The notes under the pieces were generated by a model. The model did no database searches, was not told where the DNA came from, and saw only the letters and a program-made list of their open reading frames with translations. This document shows, in pieces, positions 1 through 5,377 of a stretch of DNA of 8,039 nucleotides. The position numbers and the translations under genes were made by a program. Source of the stretch: Desulfobacterales bacterium. Its GTDB lineage: Bacteria > Desulfobacterota > DSM-4660 > Desulfatiglandales > Desulfatiglandaceae. Positions within the stretch are counted from its first letter, which is position 1, and each line of letters starts with the position of its first letter. The stretch lies in NCBI GenBank assembly GCA_022013615.1, contig JAKLQB010000467.1:1-8039 (forward strand), given 5' to 3'.

Positions 1-54
1 ACAACGGGCATGAGTGCAGGCTGCATCGCGATCGCAGAGGCCTCAACAAAACCA
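1..54. other. Window edge downstream of kamA, unassigned
   Basis: The kamA stop overlaps a possible minus-strand ATG (TGATG, ATG at 55-53), whose frame stays open to the edge. Another minus frame is also open to the edge and translates to a more protein-like string (ADGFVEASAIAMQPALM). Fifty-four bases are too few to choose, and neither frame has a clear ribosome binding site. A tightly linked downstream gene is possible. Confidence 0.3.
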
Positions 55-1377
55 TCAGCAGTATTTCGGCAATAGGCAGTCCGGATAGTGGAAAAGGTTT
101 TTTTCATAGTTCCGCAACAGAAGGGCGCCATTCTCCCTGCCTACGACATATTCGGGTGTCAGGGGTATCTTGCCGCCGCCCCCGGGGGCGTCTATCACGT
201 AGGTGGGCACGGCATACCCGCTGGTGAACCCGCGCAGGCCCCGAATAATATCGAGGCCCTTGGCCACGGGTGTCCGGAAATGGGCCGATCCTGTGATAGG
301 GTCGCACTGGTACAGGTAGTAAGGCTTGACACGCATCTGCATCAGTTGATGCATCAGGGAGCGCATGGTTTCCACATTGTCGTTGATACCCTTGAGCAGC
401 ACCGTTTGCGAACCGAGCGGGATACCTGCATCGGCCAGCATGGCGCAGGCCCGGTAGGCCTCGGGGGTGCACTCGTCCGGATGGGTGAAATGCAGACTCA
501 TCCATAGCGGATGGTACTGCCGCAACATGCGTACAAGCTTTGGAGTGATGCGCTGGGGCAGGACGGCCGGCACCTTAGTACCGATGCGCACAATCTCCAC
601 GTGCGGGATCTGCCGCAGCCGGGACAGAATCCAGGAGAGCCTCTCCTCGCCGATCAACAGTGGATCCCCGCCCGACAGCAACACATCGCGTACCGAAGGG
701 GTCCTCCGGATATAGTCAAAGGCACTCTCAAGCCGTGACCGGCTTGGATAAAGACCTCCCCGGCCCACCATGCGCGAACGGGTGCAATAACGGCAATAGG
801 TGGAGCAGAAATCCGACAGGAGCAGGAGCACACGGTCGGGGTACCGATGGACCAATCCGGGCACCGGGCTCTGGGATTCCTCACCCAGGGGGTCGTCCGC
901 CTCCCCGAAGTCCCTGATAGTCTCCTGCAGGGTGGGCACCACGGTGCGGCGCAGCGCCTGATGAGGGTCATCCCGGGACAACAGACTCATGTAATAGGGG
1001 GTGATGGCCAGGGGCAAACTGCCGGCCGGCCGGGTCATGGCCGACCGCTCATCCTCGGAAAGCACGAGCATTCGCTCAAGTTGGGCCAAACTCCGGATGC
1101 GATGGCCTACCTGCCACCGCCAGTCGTTCCACAGTTTGGACGGAACGGCCGGATAAAAACGTTTTCTGAAGGAGCGTATCGCCGGGCTGAAAAGCCTGGC
1201 ACGTGAAGAAGGAAATTGGACGATGCATGGGCTGGAATTGGTGTGAACCCGGGGAAATGAAAAGGGCAAGGCGGGGCGAAGGTCGAGCCCGGGGTGGGGA
1301 GGTTCGTCACTCCCCTCTTCAACGGTGCTAGGAGGCTTTCTTATCACCTGCTCTTTGATCCGCATGGAATTTTGCAT
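55..1377 (-). CDS. kamA: Lysine 2,3-aminomutase (radical SAM, PLP-dependent)
   Basis: Interconverts L-lysine and L-beta-lysine in the cytoplasm using a [4Fe-4S] cluster, S-adenosylmethionine and PLP. The 440-residue product has the cluster motif CSTYCRYC (Cys191, Cys195, Cys198), the PLP-lysine motif APGGGGK (Lys403), and Asp359 and Asp396 in QCD and IDAPGG. Against Clostridium subterminale KamA as I recall it, all these residues (Arg200 too) sit at a constant offset of 66, so lysine rather than glutamate is the likely substrate. The start is well supported: AAAGGAG lies 9 bases before the ATG. This makes the roughly 70-residue Pro/Arg-rich N-terminal stretch part of the protein, although conserved sequence begins only near FRKRF (residue 70). 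The protein stops where the zinc-binding tail of the clostridial enzyme would begin. Beta-lysine could serve as an osmolyte precursor, in EF-P modification or in lysine fermentation; no ablB or fermentation partner is visible here. Confidence 0.93.
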   Translation of the reverse strand: MQNSMRIKEQVIRKPPSTVEEGSDEPPHPGLDLRPALPFSFPRVHTNSSPCIVQFPSSRARLFSPAIRSFRKRFYPAVPSKLWNDWRWQVGHRIRSLAQLERMLVLSEDERSAMTRPAGSLPLAITPYYMSLLSRDDPHQALRRTVVPTLQETIRDFGEADDPLGEESQSPVPGLVHRYPDRVLLLLSDFCSTYCRYCTRSRMVGRGGLYPSRSRLESAFDYIRRTPSVRDVLLSGGDPLLIGEERLSWILSRLRQIPHVEIVRIGTKVPAVLPQRITPKLVRMLRQYHPLWMSLHFTHPDECTPEAYRACAMLADAGIPLGSQTVLLKGINDNVETMRSLMHQLMQMRVKPYYLYQCDPITGSAHFRTPVAKGLDIIRGLRGFTSGYAVPTYVIDAPGGGGKIPLTPEYVVGRENGALLLRNYEKNLFHYPDCLLPKYC

Positions 1378-1392
1378 TGCTCTTGTCTCCTT
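1378..1392 (-). promoter_or_regulatory. Strong ribosome binding site deciding the kamA start
   Basis: On the minus strand AAAGGAG is followed by ACAAGAGCA (9 bases) and then the ATG ending at 1377. It is one of the best Shine-Dalgarno matches in the window. It matters because homology alone would suggest a start about 65-70 codons downstream; this site argues that the N-terminal extension is translated. Confidence 0.75.
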
Positions 1393-1482
1393 TGTTAAGA
1401 AGTTTATCCGTATTTCGGCCAGGAACGGTTACGGCCCGGCCGGAATGCCCGCGATCAAAATGAGAAAAATTTCTTGTTTGCG

Positions 1483-1510
1483 AATATAGGTCTTTCAATG
1501 GGAAAATCAA
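1483..1510 (-). promoter_or_regulatory. Candidate sigma70 promoter for kamA
   Basis: Read on the minus strand there is TTGATT (1510-1505), a 16-base spacer, then TATATT (1488-1483). The -35 matches consensus at 4 of 6 bases and the -10 at 5 of 6. Transcription would start near 1476 and leave a leader of about 100 bases before the kamA ATG. The leader includes a G+C-rich stretch (about 1415-1445) with partly complementary GGCC-containing arms. If real, kamA is expressed separately from speDE. This rests on motif matching by eye only. Confidence 0.35.
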
Positions 1511-1569
1511 GAAAATAATGAAAGGGGGTATTATTTTTTTTAAAGCAAGTCATTTTATGTGGTTATGAC

Positions 1570-1764
1570 GCTATTCACCTCACGGCGCTAAAAGAGGTGG
1601 CAAGATTTCAATCGCTCTCCGCATTTTCGGGGACAGGCTTTACCACCAGGGAGGCCGAGAGGATCGTGAATCATCCCAGGAGGAGAAAAATCGTCATCTA
1701 TCTGATCATGCTCGGGAATGCCGGCATCGTCTCGGTTATAGCCACTTTCGTCGTCACCCTCCGG
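1570..1764 (+). pseudogene. Remnant of a conserved TrkA-C-associated / K+-channel-like membrane protein
   Basis: In one plus-strand frame the translation runs AIHLTALKEVARFQ, then SLSAFSGTGFTTREAE, then IVNHPRRRKIV, then MLGNAGIVSVIATFVVTL. I recognise this as the signature stretch of a widespread bacterial integral membrane protein family often annotated with a TrkA C-terminal domain (typical pattern ARFQALSAFTGTGFTT, then LLGNAGIV). Only about 65 codons remain. There is no credible upstream membrane segment, the usual spacing before ARFQ looks one residue short, and after VVTLR the frame turns into unrelated sequence up to a stop at 1921-1923. The GTG at 1597 lies inside the conserved block, so it cannot be a native start. 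I read this as a gene fragment left by deletion. A functional short peptide seems unlikely but is not excluded. Confidence 0.7.
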
Positions 1765-2025
1765 GTATCCGGTACCCTCCGCCCCTGTGCCAAGATATAT
1801 AGCTTTTCCACAGCCGGAGTGACACCCAGTCTGAAACATAACCCGGCTTCACAGCTGCCAAACCCTGTTATTGGTGTTGCCCCGGGTTTATCGCCAATGA
1901 TCTGCTGTGATGGATATAGGTGAAAAATACGGGGTAACTGCTGGTAATTCAGGATACGATGAGTTATTAATGAAATGGCTTCGGTGACGGAAAAAGCTAA
2001 GGGAAGGCTATTGAACGGAAAGATT
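1765..2025. other. Non-coding stretch between the remnant and speE
   Basis: I see no credible gene in these roughly 260 bases. Open frames exist on both strands (for example minus 1698-2093, which overlaps the speE 3' end) but show no recognisable motif and no ribosome binding site. This is probably further decayed sequence of the locus that held the membrane-protein gene. No clear terminator follows the speE stop. Confidence 0.5.
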
Positions 2026-2892
2026 CTATCGGTATCCATTGTCACTTTTTCCGATCGCCTCCAGCACGTATTGCGGAAGGGCGAAGGCGGCATGGTGTAC
2101 TTCCGGGTTATAGTAACGGGTTTTCAGGCCGCTTTGCGCATATCGCTGTCTGAGGGTCCGCAGGGCGGTATGCCGCAGATCAGGATTGTCCGTGGCCCAG
2201 GTGAACGCCATGATCCCGCCCACATAGGTGGGTACCGCTGCCGAAAAAAAATGCCAGTCTGCAAAGATATCCTTCAGGAGTCCTGCAGTAGAGGCAACCT
2301 CCTCCAGCTGGGTAAAGGCCACCCCATTCTGTGTAACGAACACCCCTCCTGGATTCAATCGAAGGTGACAGGAGGTATAGAAATCCCTTGTGAACAGGAC
2401 ATCTCCGGGACCTATGGGATCGGTGGAATCGGAGATGATGACGTCAAAGCGGTCAGGCGCATTCTGAACAAAGCGAAGGCCGTCATCGATAACCACCTGA
2501 ACCCGAGGGTCTTCAAATGCGCCTTGCGAGTGATCGGGCAAATAACGTTTTGAGGTTTCTATGACTTCCCGGTCGATTTCGACCTGGGTTATCTGTTCAA
2601 TTCCCCTGTGTTTGGTGACTTCCCGCAACATGGCGCCGTCACCCCCCCCGACAATCAGCACCCGTCTCACGTTCCCGTGGGCAAGAACAGGCACGTGGGT
2701 CAGCATTTCGTGATAAATGAACTCGTCCTGCTCTGTGGTCTGAATAATGCCGTCCAGGGCCATGACGCGGCCAAAGATCCCGTTACGGAAGATGACAAGG
2801 TGCTGGTGTTCTGTCCTGTTCTCAAAAAACAGTTCATCAACCCTGAATTCCTGGCCGTAGCCTTCATACAATGTTTCAAAGAATGTGTTCAT
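2026..2892 (-). CDS. speE: Spermidine synthase (polyamine aminopropyltransferase)
   Basis: Transfers the aminopropyl group of decarboxylated S-adenosylmethionine to putrescine, giving spermidine and methylthioadenosine; a cytosolic enzyme. From the ATG at 2892 the product is 288 residues, the same length I recall for E. coli SpeE, with close matches throughout. Visible landmarks are the N-terminal beta domain with GRVMALDGIIQTTE and DEFIYHEM, the nucleotide-binding loop LIVGGGDGAMLREV, the acidic VEIDREV strand end, IDDGLRFV, the catalytic segment IISDSTDPIGPG, the PTYVGGIMAFTWATD strand and the C-terminal RYYNPEVHHAAFALPQY. A longer reading from a TTG at 2919 adds nine residues with no homology, so I prefer the ATG. 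That ATG lies inside the end of speD (17-base overlap), implying translational coupling. No active-site residue appears lost. Confidence 0.97.
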   Translation of the reverse strand: MNTFFETLYEGYGQEFRVDELFFENRTEHQHLVIFRNGIFGRVMALDGIIQTTEQDEFIYHEMLTHVPVLAHGNVRRVLIVGGGDGAMLREVTKHRGIEQITQVEIDREVIETSKRYLPDHSQGAFEDPRVQVVIDDGLRFVQNAPDRFDVIISDSTDPIGPGDVLFTRDFYTSCHLRLNPGGVFVTQNGVAFTQLEEVASTAGLLKDIFADWHFFSAAVPTYVGGIMAFTWATDNPDLRHTALRTLRQRYAQSGLKTRYYNPEVHHAAFALPQYVLEAIGKSDNGYR

Positions 2893-3370
2893 TGTTGACC
2901 AGTCCCCGGCGTTTCTCAATAATGTCCATTTTTAGCGGAACAAAGACCCGTTTCAATACCTCGAGGGCCTCTTCAGGCCTGGTGTCACCACACATGAAAA
3001 TGTCGAAAGCGGCAAAATCCCTTTCCGGCCAGGTGTGGACACTGATGTGAGATTCAGCCAGTACCGCAACGCCCGAGATGCCGCCTGCAGGCTGAAAGTG
3101 TTGCAGGTGGATATACAGGAGGGTTGCACTCGCTTTTTCCACGCATTCCCGAAACGTCCGGTCCATTAATGTCAGATCATCGAGATGCTTGGCGCCCCAA
3201 AAATCAATAATTAGATGAGTGCCGGCAAAAATCACGCCATTGCGTTCAACAAAATGATCATCATGGATTTTATTGGCTGAAATATTGGAAGACTTTGATG
3301 CGTCTTTCGTGGTGATCACCGGCGGAATCGGGGGACCGGATCTGCCCCCAAAAGATTTAATGATATCCAT
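2876..3370 (-). CDS. speD: S-adenosylmethionine decarboxylase proenzyme, pyruvoyl-dependent (class 1B type)
   Basis: Makes decarboxylated S-adenosylmethionine, the aminopropyl donor used by the overlapping speE. The proenzyme self-cleaves in LAESHISVHTWPE between Glu106 and Ser107, and Ser107 becomes the pyruvoyl group. His112 and Cys127 (in FMCGD) keep the 5- and 20-residue spacing of Ser63, His68 and Cys83 in the Thermotoga maritima enzyme. I chose the ATG at 3370 because AGAGGAG lies about 10 bases upstream; a TTG at 3403 would add 11 residues without a better site. At 164 residues it is longer than the usual 120-135 of this class. The extra is about 44 residues at the N terminus, rich in Pro, Ser, Lys and Thr, before the conserved GTHLIIDFWGA block, and is probably flexible. 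It is first in a speD-speE operon. Confidence 0.95.
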   Translation of the reverse strand: MDIIKSFGGRSGPPIPPVITTKDASKSSNISANKIHDDHFVERNGVIFAGTHLIIDFWGAKHLDDLTLMDRTFRECVEKASATLLYIHLQHFQPAGGISGVAVLAESHISVHTWPERDFAAFDIFMCGDTRPEEALEVLKRVFVPLKMDIIEKRRGLVNNEHIL

Positions 3371-3387
3371 CCTGGCTAAACTCCTCT
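3371..3387 (-). promoter_or_regulatory. Ribosome binding site deciding the speD start
   Basis: On the minus strand AGAGGAG is followed by TTTAGCCAGG (10 bases) and then ATG. This selects the internal ATG at 3370 over the upstream TTG at 3403. Confidence 0.7.
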
Positions 3388-3427
3388 GCAAACGGTGAAT
3401 CAATGGTTTCTGCGCCGTTGCCAGAGC

Positions 3428-3463
3428 GTTTTACCTGGATCCCGGCGCCGTTAATGGGTAAAC
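3428..3463 (-). promoter_or_regulatory. Stem-loop in the speD 5' leader
   Basis: In the predicted transcript GTTTACC (3463-3457) can pair with GGTAAAAC (3435-3428), with six contiguous pairs plus a closing G-C across a one-base bulge. The 21-base interior contains self-complementary GGCGCC. It lies about 60-95 bases upstream of the speD ATG. I do not recognise it as a named riboswitch; it may only be leader structure. Confidence 0.3.
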
Positions 3464-3490
3464 ATAGAGTCCTTTCTTCTTGGGATTAAG

Positions 3491-3507
3491 GGATTGTACT
3501 ATAATCC
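3491..3507. repeat. Inverted repeat over the speD -10 element (candidate operator)
   Basis: GGATT, seven bases, AATCC: a perfect 5-base inverted repeat that overlaps TATAGT and the predicted transcription start of speD. A second GGATTA lies just outside it at 3483-3488. It is short enough to arise by chance; only its position makes it of interest. Confidence 0.3.
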
Positions 3508-3526
3508 AAGATCCGCAAAAAGGCAA
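3498..3526 (-). promoter_or_regulatory. Sigma70-like promoter of the speD-speE operon
   Basis: On the minus strand TTGCCT (3526-3521) is separated by exactly 17 bases from TATAGT (3503-3498). The -35 matches 4 of 6 and the -10 matches 5 of 6 consensus bases. Transcription would begin near 3491, leaving a leader of about 120 bases. The inverted repeat GGATT-N7-AATCC at 3491-3507 covers the -10 element and the expected start, a good position for a repressor site. Confidence 0.55.
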
Positions 3527-3623
3527 GGGGTTTTATTCAAACAATTGATTAATGAGCCCCGCCATGAGCATAATGATGATGTTTTCGAAATCATCATCCC
3601 TATACCCGTGATGCTTTGGCGAA

Positions 3624-3663
3624 AAGGGGTAATACCCTTAAAAAAGGGTAATAAAGAGGGTAA
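3624..3663. repeat. Cluster of AAGGG/CCCTT and GGGTAA repeats
   Basis: AAGGG occurs at 3624-3628 and 3644-3648 with CCCTT between them at 3635-3639. The second pair forms the perfect inverted repeat TACCCTT-AAAA-AAGGGTA (3633-3650). GGGTAA recurs at 3627-3632, 3646-3651 and 3658-3663. The two AAGGG copies are 20 bases apart, about two helical turns, which would suit a dimeric regulator binding one face. It could control the plus-strand gene at 3830, the speD promoter 100 bases away, or both. It lacks the T-run expected of a plus-strand terminator. Confidence 0.4.
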
Positions 3664-3667
3664 CAAG

Positions 3668-3780
3668 TTGTATGGTACAATCACCTGATAAAAAGACTTA
3701 TGTGGAAATATCTTTTATCGAGCATTTTGTGGAGGGCCGTAATCCATTTTTATTGCATATCATACAATTGTATGGCACAA
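3668..3780 (+). repeat. Two near-identical 13-base repeats exactly 100 bases apart
   Basis: TTGTATGGTACAA at 3668-3680 and TTGTATGGCACAA at 3768-3780 differ at one base. Each is an imperfect palindrome of the form TTGT-N5-ACAA. A third related element, ACAA-N6-ATTGT, covers 3777-3791. Sites with TTGT and ACAA arms around a short spacer are typical of GntR-family and similar dimeric repressors, so these are plausible operators for the gene at 3830. No regulator gene is in the window. Confidence 0.45.
3761..3774. repeat. Perfect 14-base palindrome CATACAATTGTATG
   Basis: The sequence equals its own reverse complement. It overlaps the start of the downstream TTGTATGGCACAA repeat, so the two may form one composite operator 56 bases upstream of the acyl-CoA synthetase start at 3830. 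Confidence 0.45.
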
Positions 3781-3822
3781 GCATACATTGTGAATAGGAG
3801 AGGGAGAGTGGAAAGGAATTGA

Positions 3823-3849
3823 ATGAAAAATGGAAACATCAATGAATAA
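3823..3849 (+). other. Eight-codon mini-ORF overlapping the synthetase start
   Basis: ATG at 3823 opens MKNGNINE and stops with TAA at 3847-3849, overlapping the start of the synthetase gene in another frame. AAGGA (3813-3817) is 5 bases from this ATG but 12 from the gene's own ATG at 3830, so ribosomes may choose the mini-ORF first. It could be chance, or could tune translation; the TAA lies close to the in-frame ATG at 3842 and the ATG at 3854. Confidence 0.25.
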
Positions 3850-5332
3850 TCTTATGAATACAGATAGTTTTACTTCAAGTCTTGATGCTGTTTTTAGTCC
3901 CAAATCTGTGGCAGTCATTGGTGCTTCTTCAACGTTTGGTAAATGGGGCCAGTTTATCCTCAGCAACATTATGGCAGGAGGTTTTAAGGGAAAGATCTTT
4001 CCTGTCAATCCAAAAGAGAGGGTTATGTATGGCCTGCCTGTCTACGCGCATATCACGGATGTGCCGGAGCCCGTAGACCTGACTCTTATTACTACCCCGG
4101 CAAAGACCGTTCCGGGGATTCTGGAGGAGTGTGGCGCAAAAGGCGTTAAGGGTGTTGTGTTAATCACCTCAGGCTTCAGCGAAACCGATGAAGCGGGCAA
4201 AAACCTTGAAAGACATATTGCGGATATCTGCCGGAGGGAGAACCTGACGCTTATTGGACCCAATACCATGGGCATTATCTGCCCGTATGCCGGTCTTTTC
4301 GCAACCGGGGTCCATACGAGGCCCAGAAGGGGATCCGTGGCCTTTATCTCCCAATCGGGAAATTTAGGAAACCAGCTTATCCACTGGGCGGAGCAGCAGG
4401 GGATTGGTGTCTCTCTGTTTGTGGGGTCAGGAAACGAGGCCATGCTTTCCTGCACCGATTATCTGGAATACCTGGAGAGCGATCCCCACACCAGCATTAT
4501 TCTTCTGTATCTGGAGAGTGTGGGTGACGGGAGACATTTTCTCGATGTAACAAGGCGAATAAACCGAAAGAAGCCTATTGTTGTTTTAAAGGGCGGGCGA
4601 ACCGAAGCAGGACGTACGGCTGCGGCCTCACACACCGGCTCCATGAGCGGAGAGGATTCCGTGTTCAGGGCTGCATGCCGCCAGTCAGGGGTTCTGGATG
4701 TGGCAGTTCCCTCGGAATTGCTTGATCTGTCTGCTGGTTTTTCCTCGCTGCCTTTGCCCAAAGGAAATCGGGTCGGCATTGTCACCCTGGGTGGGGGCTG
4801 GGGAGTGGTGACCGCTGATGAGTGCAACCAGAGAGGGCTGGCGGTACCGGATATCCCGGAGAGCATTATTGAGGCTATCGGCAAATATCTTCCCCCATTC
4901 TGGAGCAAAGGAAACCCTGTGGACCTGGTGGGGTCCCGTGATCTCGACGTTCCCCTTGTGGCCGTAGAAGAGCTCCTTAAATGGGATGGGATTGACGCGG
5001 TGATAAGCCTGGGCATCGTTGGTCGAAACGAATTGGTACGCCTGTTGATCAAGTCCACCCGCGAGGTTGATAGTGCTGCGTCTCCTGTGTTCTTAGACCA
5101 AATGGAGACTCTCAGTCATAACTATGAGGAGAACTATATTGCCAGGATAGTGGGATTAATGGAGGCCTACGGGAAGCCGGTTATTGGTGTGTCCATGGCC
5201 AGAACGGATAAAGGGACAGTCCGTCCAGTGGATGGGAAGGGATACAGCGGCGTTTTTTATGAATCACCAGAGGATGCGGTCAATGTCCTGGCCAGGATGG
5301 TGGCGTATCAGGATTTTTTAGGGCGAGCTTGA
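3830..5332 (+). CDS. CoA-binding NDP-forming acyl-CoA (acetyl-CoA) synthetase, alpha-type protein
   Basis: The family forms or cleaves acyl-CoA with ADP/ATP through a phosphohistidine enzyme. The 500 residues show, in order, a Rossmann CoA-binding domain (about 20-135: SVAVIGASSTFGKWG, KIFPVNPKE), the LIGPNTMGI link, a succinyl-CoA-synthetase-like domain (about 168-295: VAFISQSGNLG) with the phospho-acceptor His268 in AASHTGSMSGED, and a third domain with VTLGGGWGV and GNPVDLVGSRD. The ATP-grasp (beta) domain of about 220 residues is absent, and no beta gene follows: the next gene is convergent. The enzyme therefore needs a partner from elsewhere or has another role. The start is uncertain. 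ATG 3830 has AAGGA 12 bases upstream, ATG 3842 is also possible, and the best-spaced ATG (3823) is out of frame. Acyl substrate cannot be read from sequence. Confidence 0.88.
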   Translation: METSMNNLMNTDSFTSSLDAVFSPKSVAVIGASSTFGKWGQFILSNIMAGGFKGKIFPVNPKERVMYGLPVYAHITDVPEPVDLTLITTPAKTVPGILEECGAKGVKGVVLITSGFSETDEAGKNLERHIADICRRENLTLIGPNTMGIICPYAGLFATGVHTRPRRGSVAFISQSGNLGNQLIHWAEQQGIGVSLFVGSGNEAMLSCTDYLEYLESDPHTSIILLYLESVGDGRHFLDVTRRINRKKPIVVLKGGRTEAGRTAAASHTGSMSGEDSVFRAACRQSGVLDVAVPSELLDLSAGFSSLPLPKGNRVGIVTLGGGWGVVTADECNQRGLAVPDIPESIIEAIGKYLPPFWSKGNPVDLVGSRDLDVPLVAVEELLKWDGIDAVISLGIVGRNELVRLLIKSTREVDSAASPVFLDQMETLSHNYEENYIARIVGLMEAYGKPVIGVSMARTDKGTVRPVDGKGYSGVFYESPEDAVNVLARMVAYQDFLGRA

Positions 5333-5377
5333 TGGGTCTTTTCTGAACATACATCAGCATTCTGGAATTGCTTCCCG

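Noticed and set aside
1..57. KamA TGA stop as a selenocysteine or readthrough codon leading into a Cys-rich tail
   Set aside because: The same frame continues with several cysteines, but a second TGA follows three codons later, spacing does not match the CxCxxC zinc motif, and no SECIS-like stem-loop is evident.
847..1206. Plus-strand open frame of about 119 codons opposite kamA
   Set aside because: It lies wholly antisense to a confidently identified gene, has no recognisable domain, and such frames are common opposite GC-rich genes.
1988..2053. Inverted repeat CGGAAAAAG / CTTTTTCCG at the speE 3' end
   Set aside because: The arms are perfect for 9 bases, but a 48-base loop and the position of one arm inside the speE coding end make a terminator unlikely; probably chance.
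1975..2553. Plus-strand open frame of about 192 codons opposite speE
   Set aside because: It is antisense to speE, which matches its family from end to end; no motif or ribosome binding site supports it.
2893..2919. TTG start extending SpeE by nine residues
   Set aside because: The added residues have no family counterpart, and the ATG at 2892 gives the usual 288-residue length.
3533..3637. Minus-strand 34-codon frame ending IMLMAGLINQLFE
   Set aside because: It reads like protein but has no start codon before the last dozen residues, no ribosome binding site, and overlaps the repeat region.
3772..3791. Sigma54 promoter suggested by a perfect TGGCAC
   Set aside because: The expected TTGC element at the fixed spacing is missing; the nearest TTGT is about four bases too far.
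5356..5372. Bidirectional terminator between the convergent genes (AGCATT/AATTGCT hairpin)
   Set aside because: The stem is short, AT-rich and bulged, and the T-rich tract that follows is interrupted and lies within the ABC gene end.
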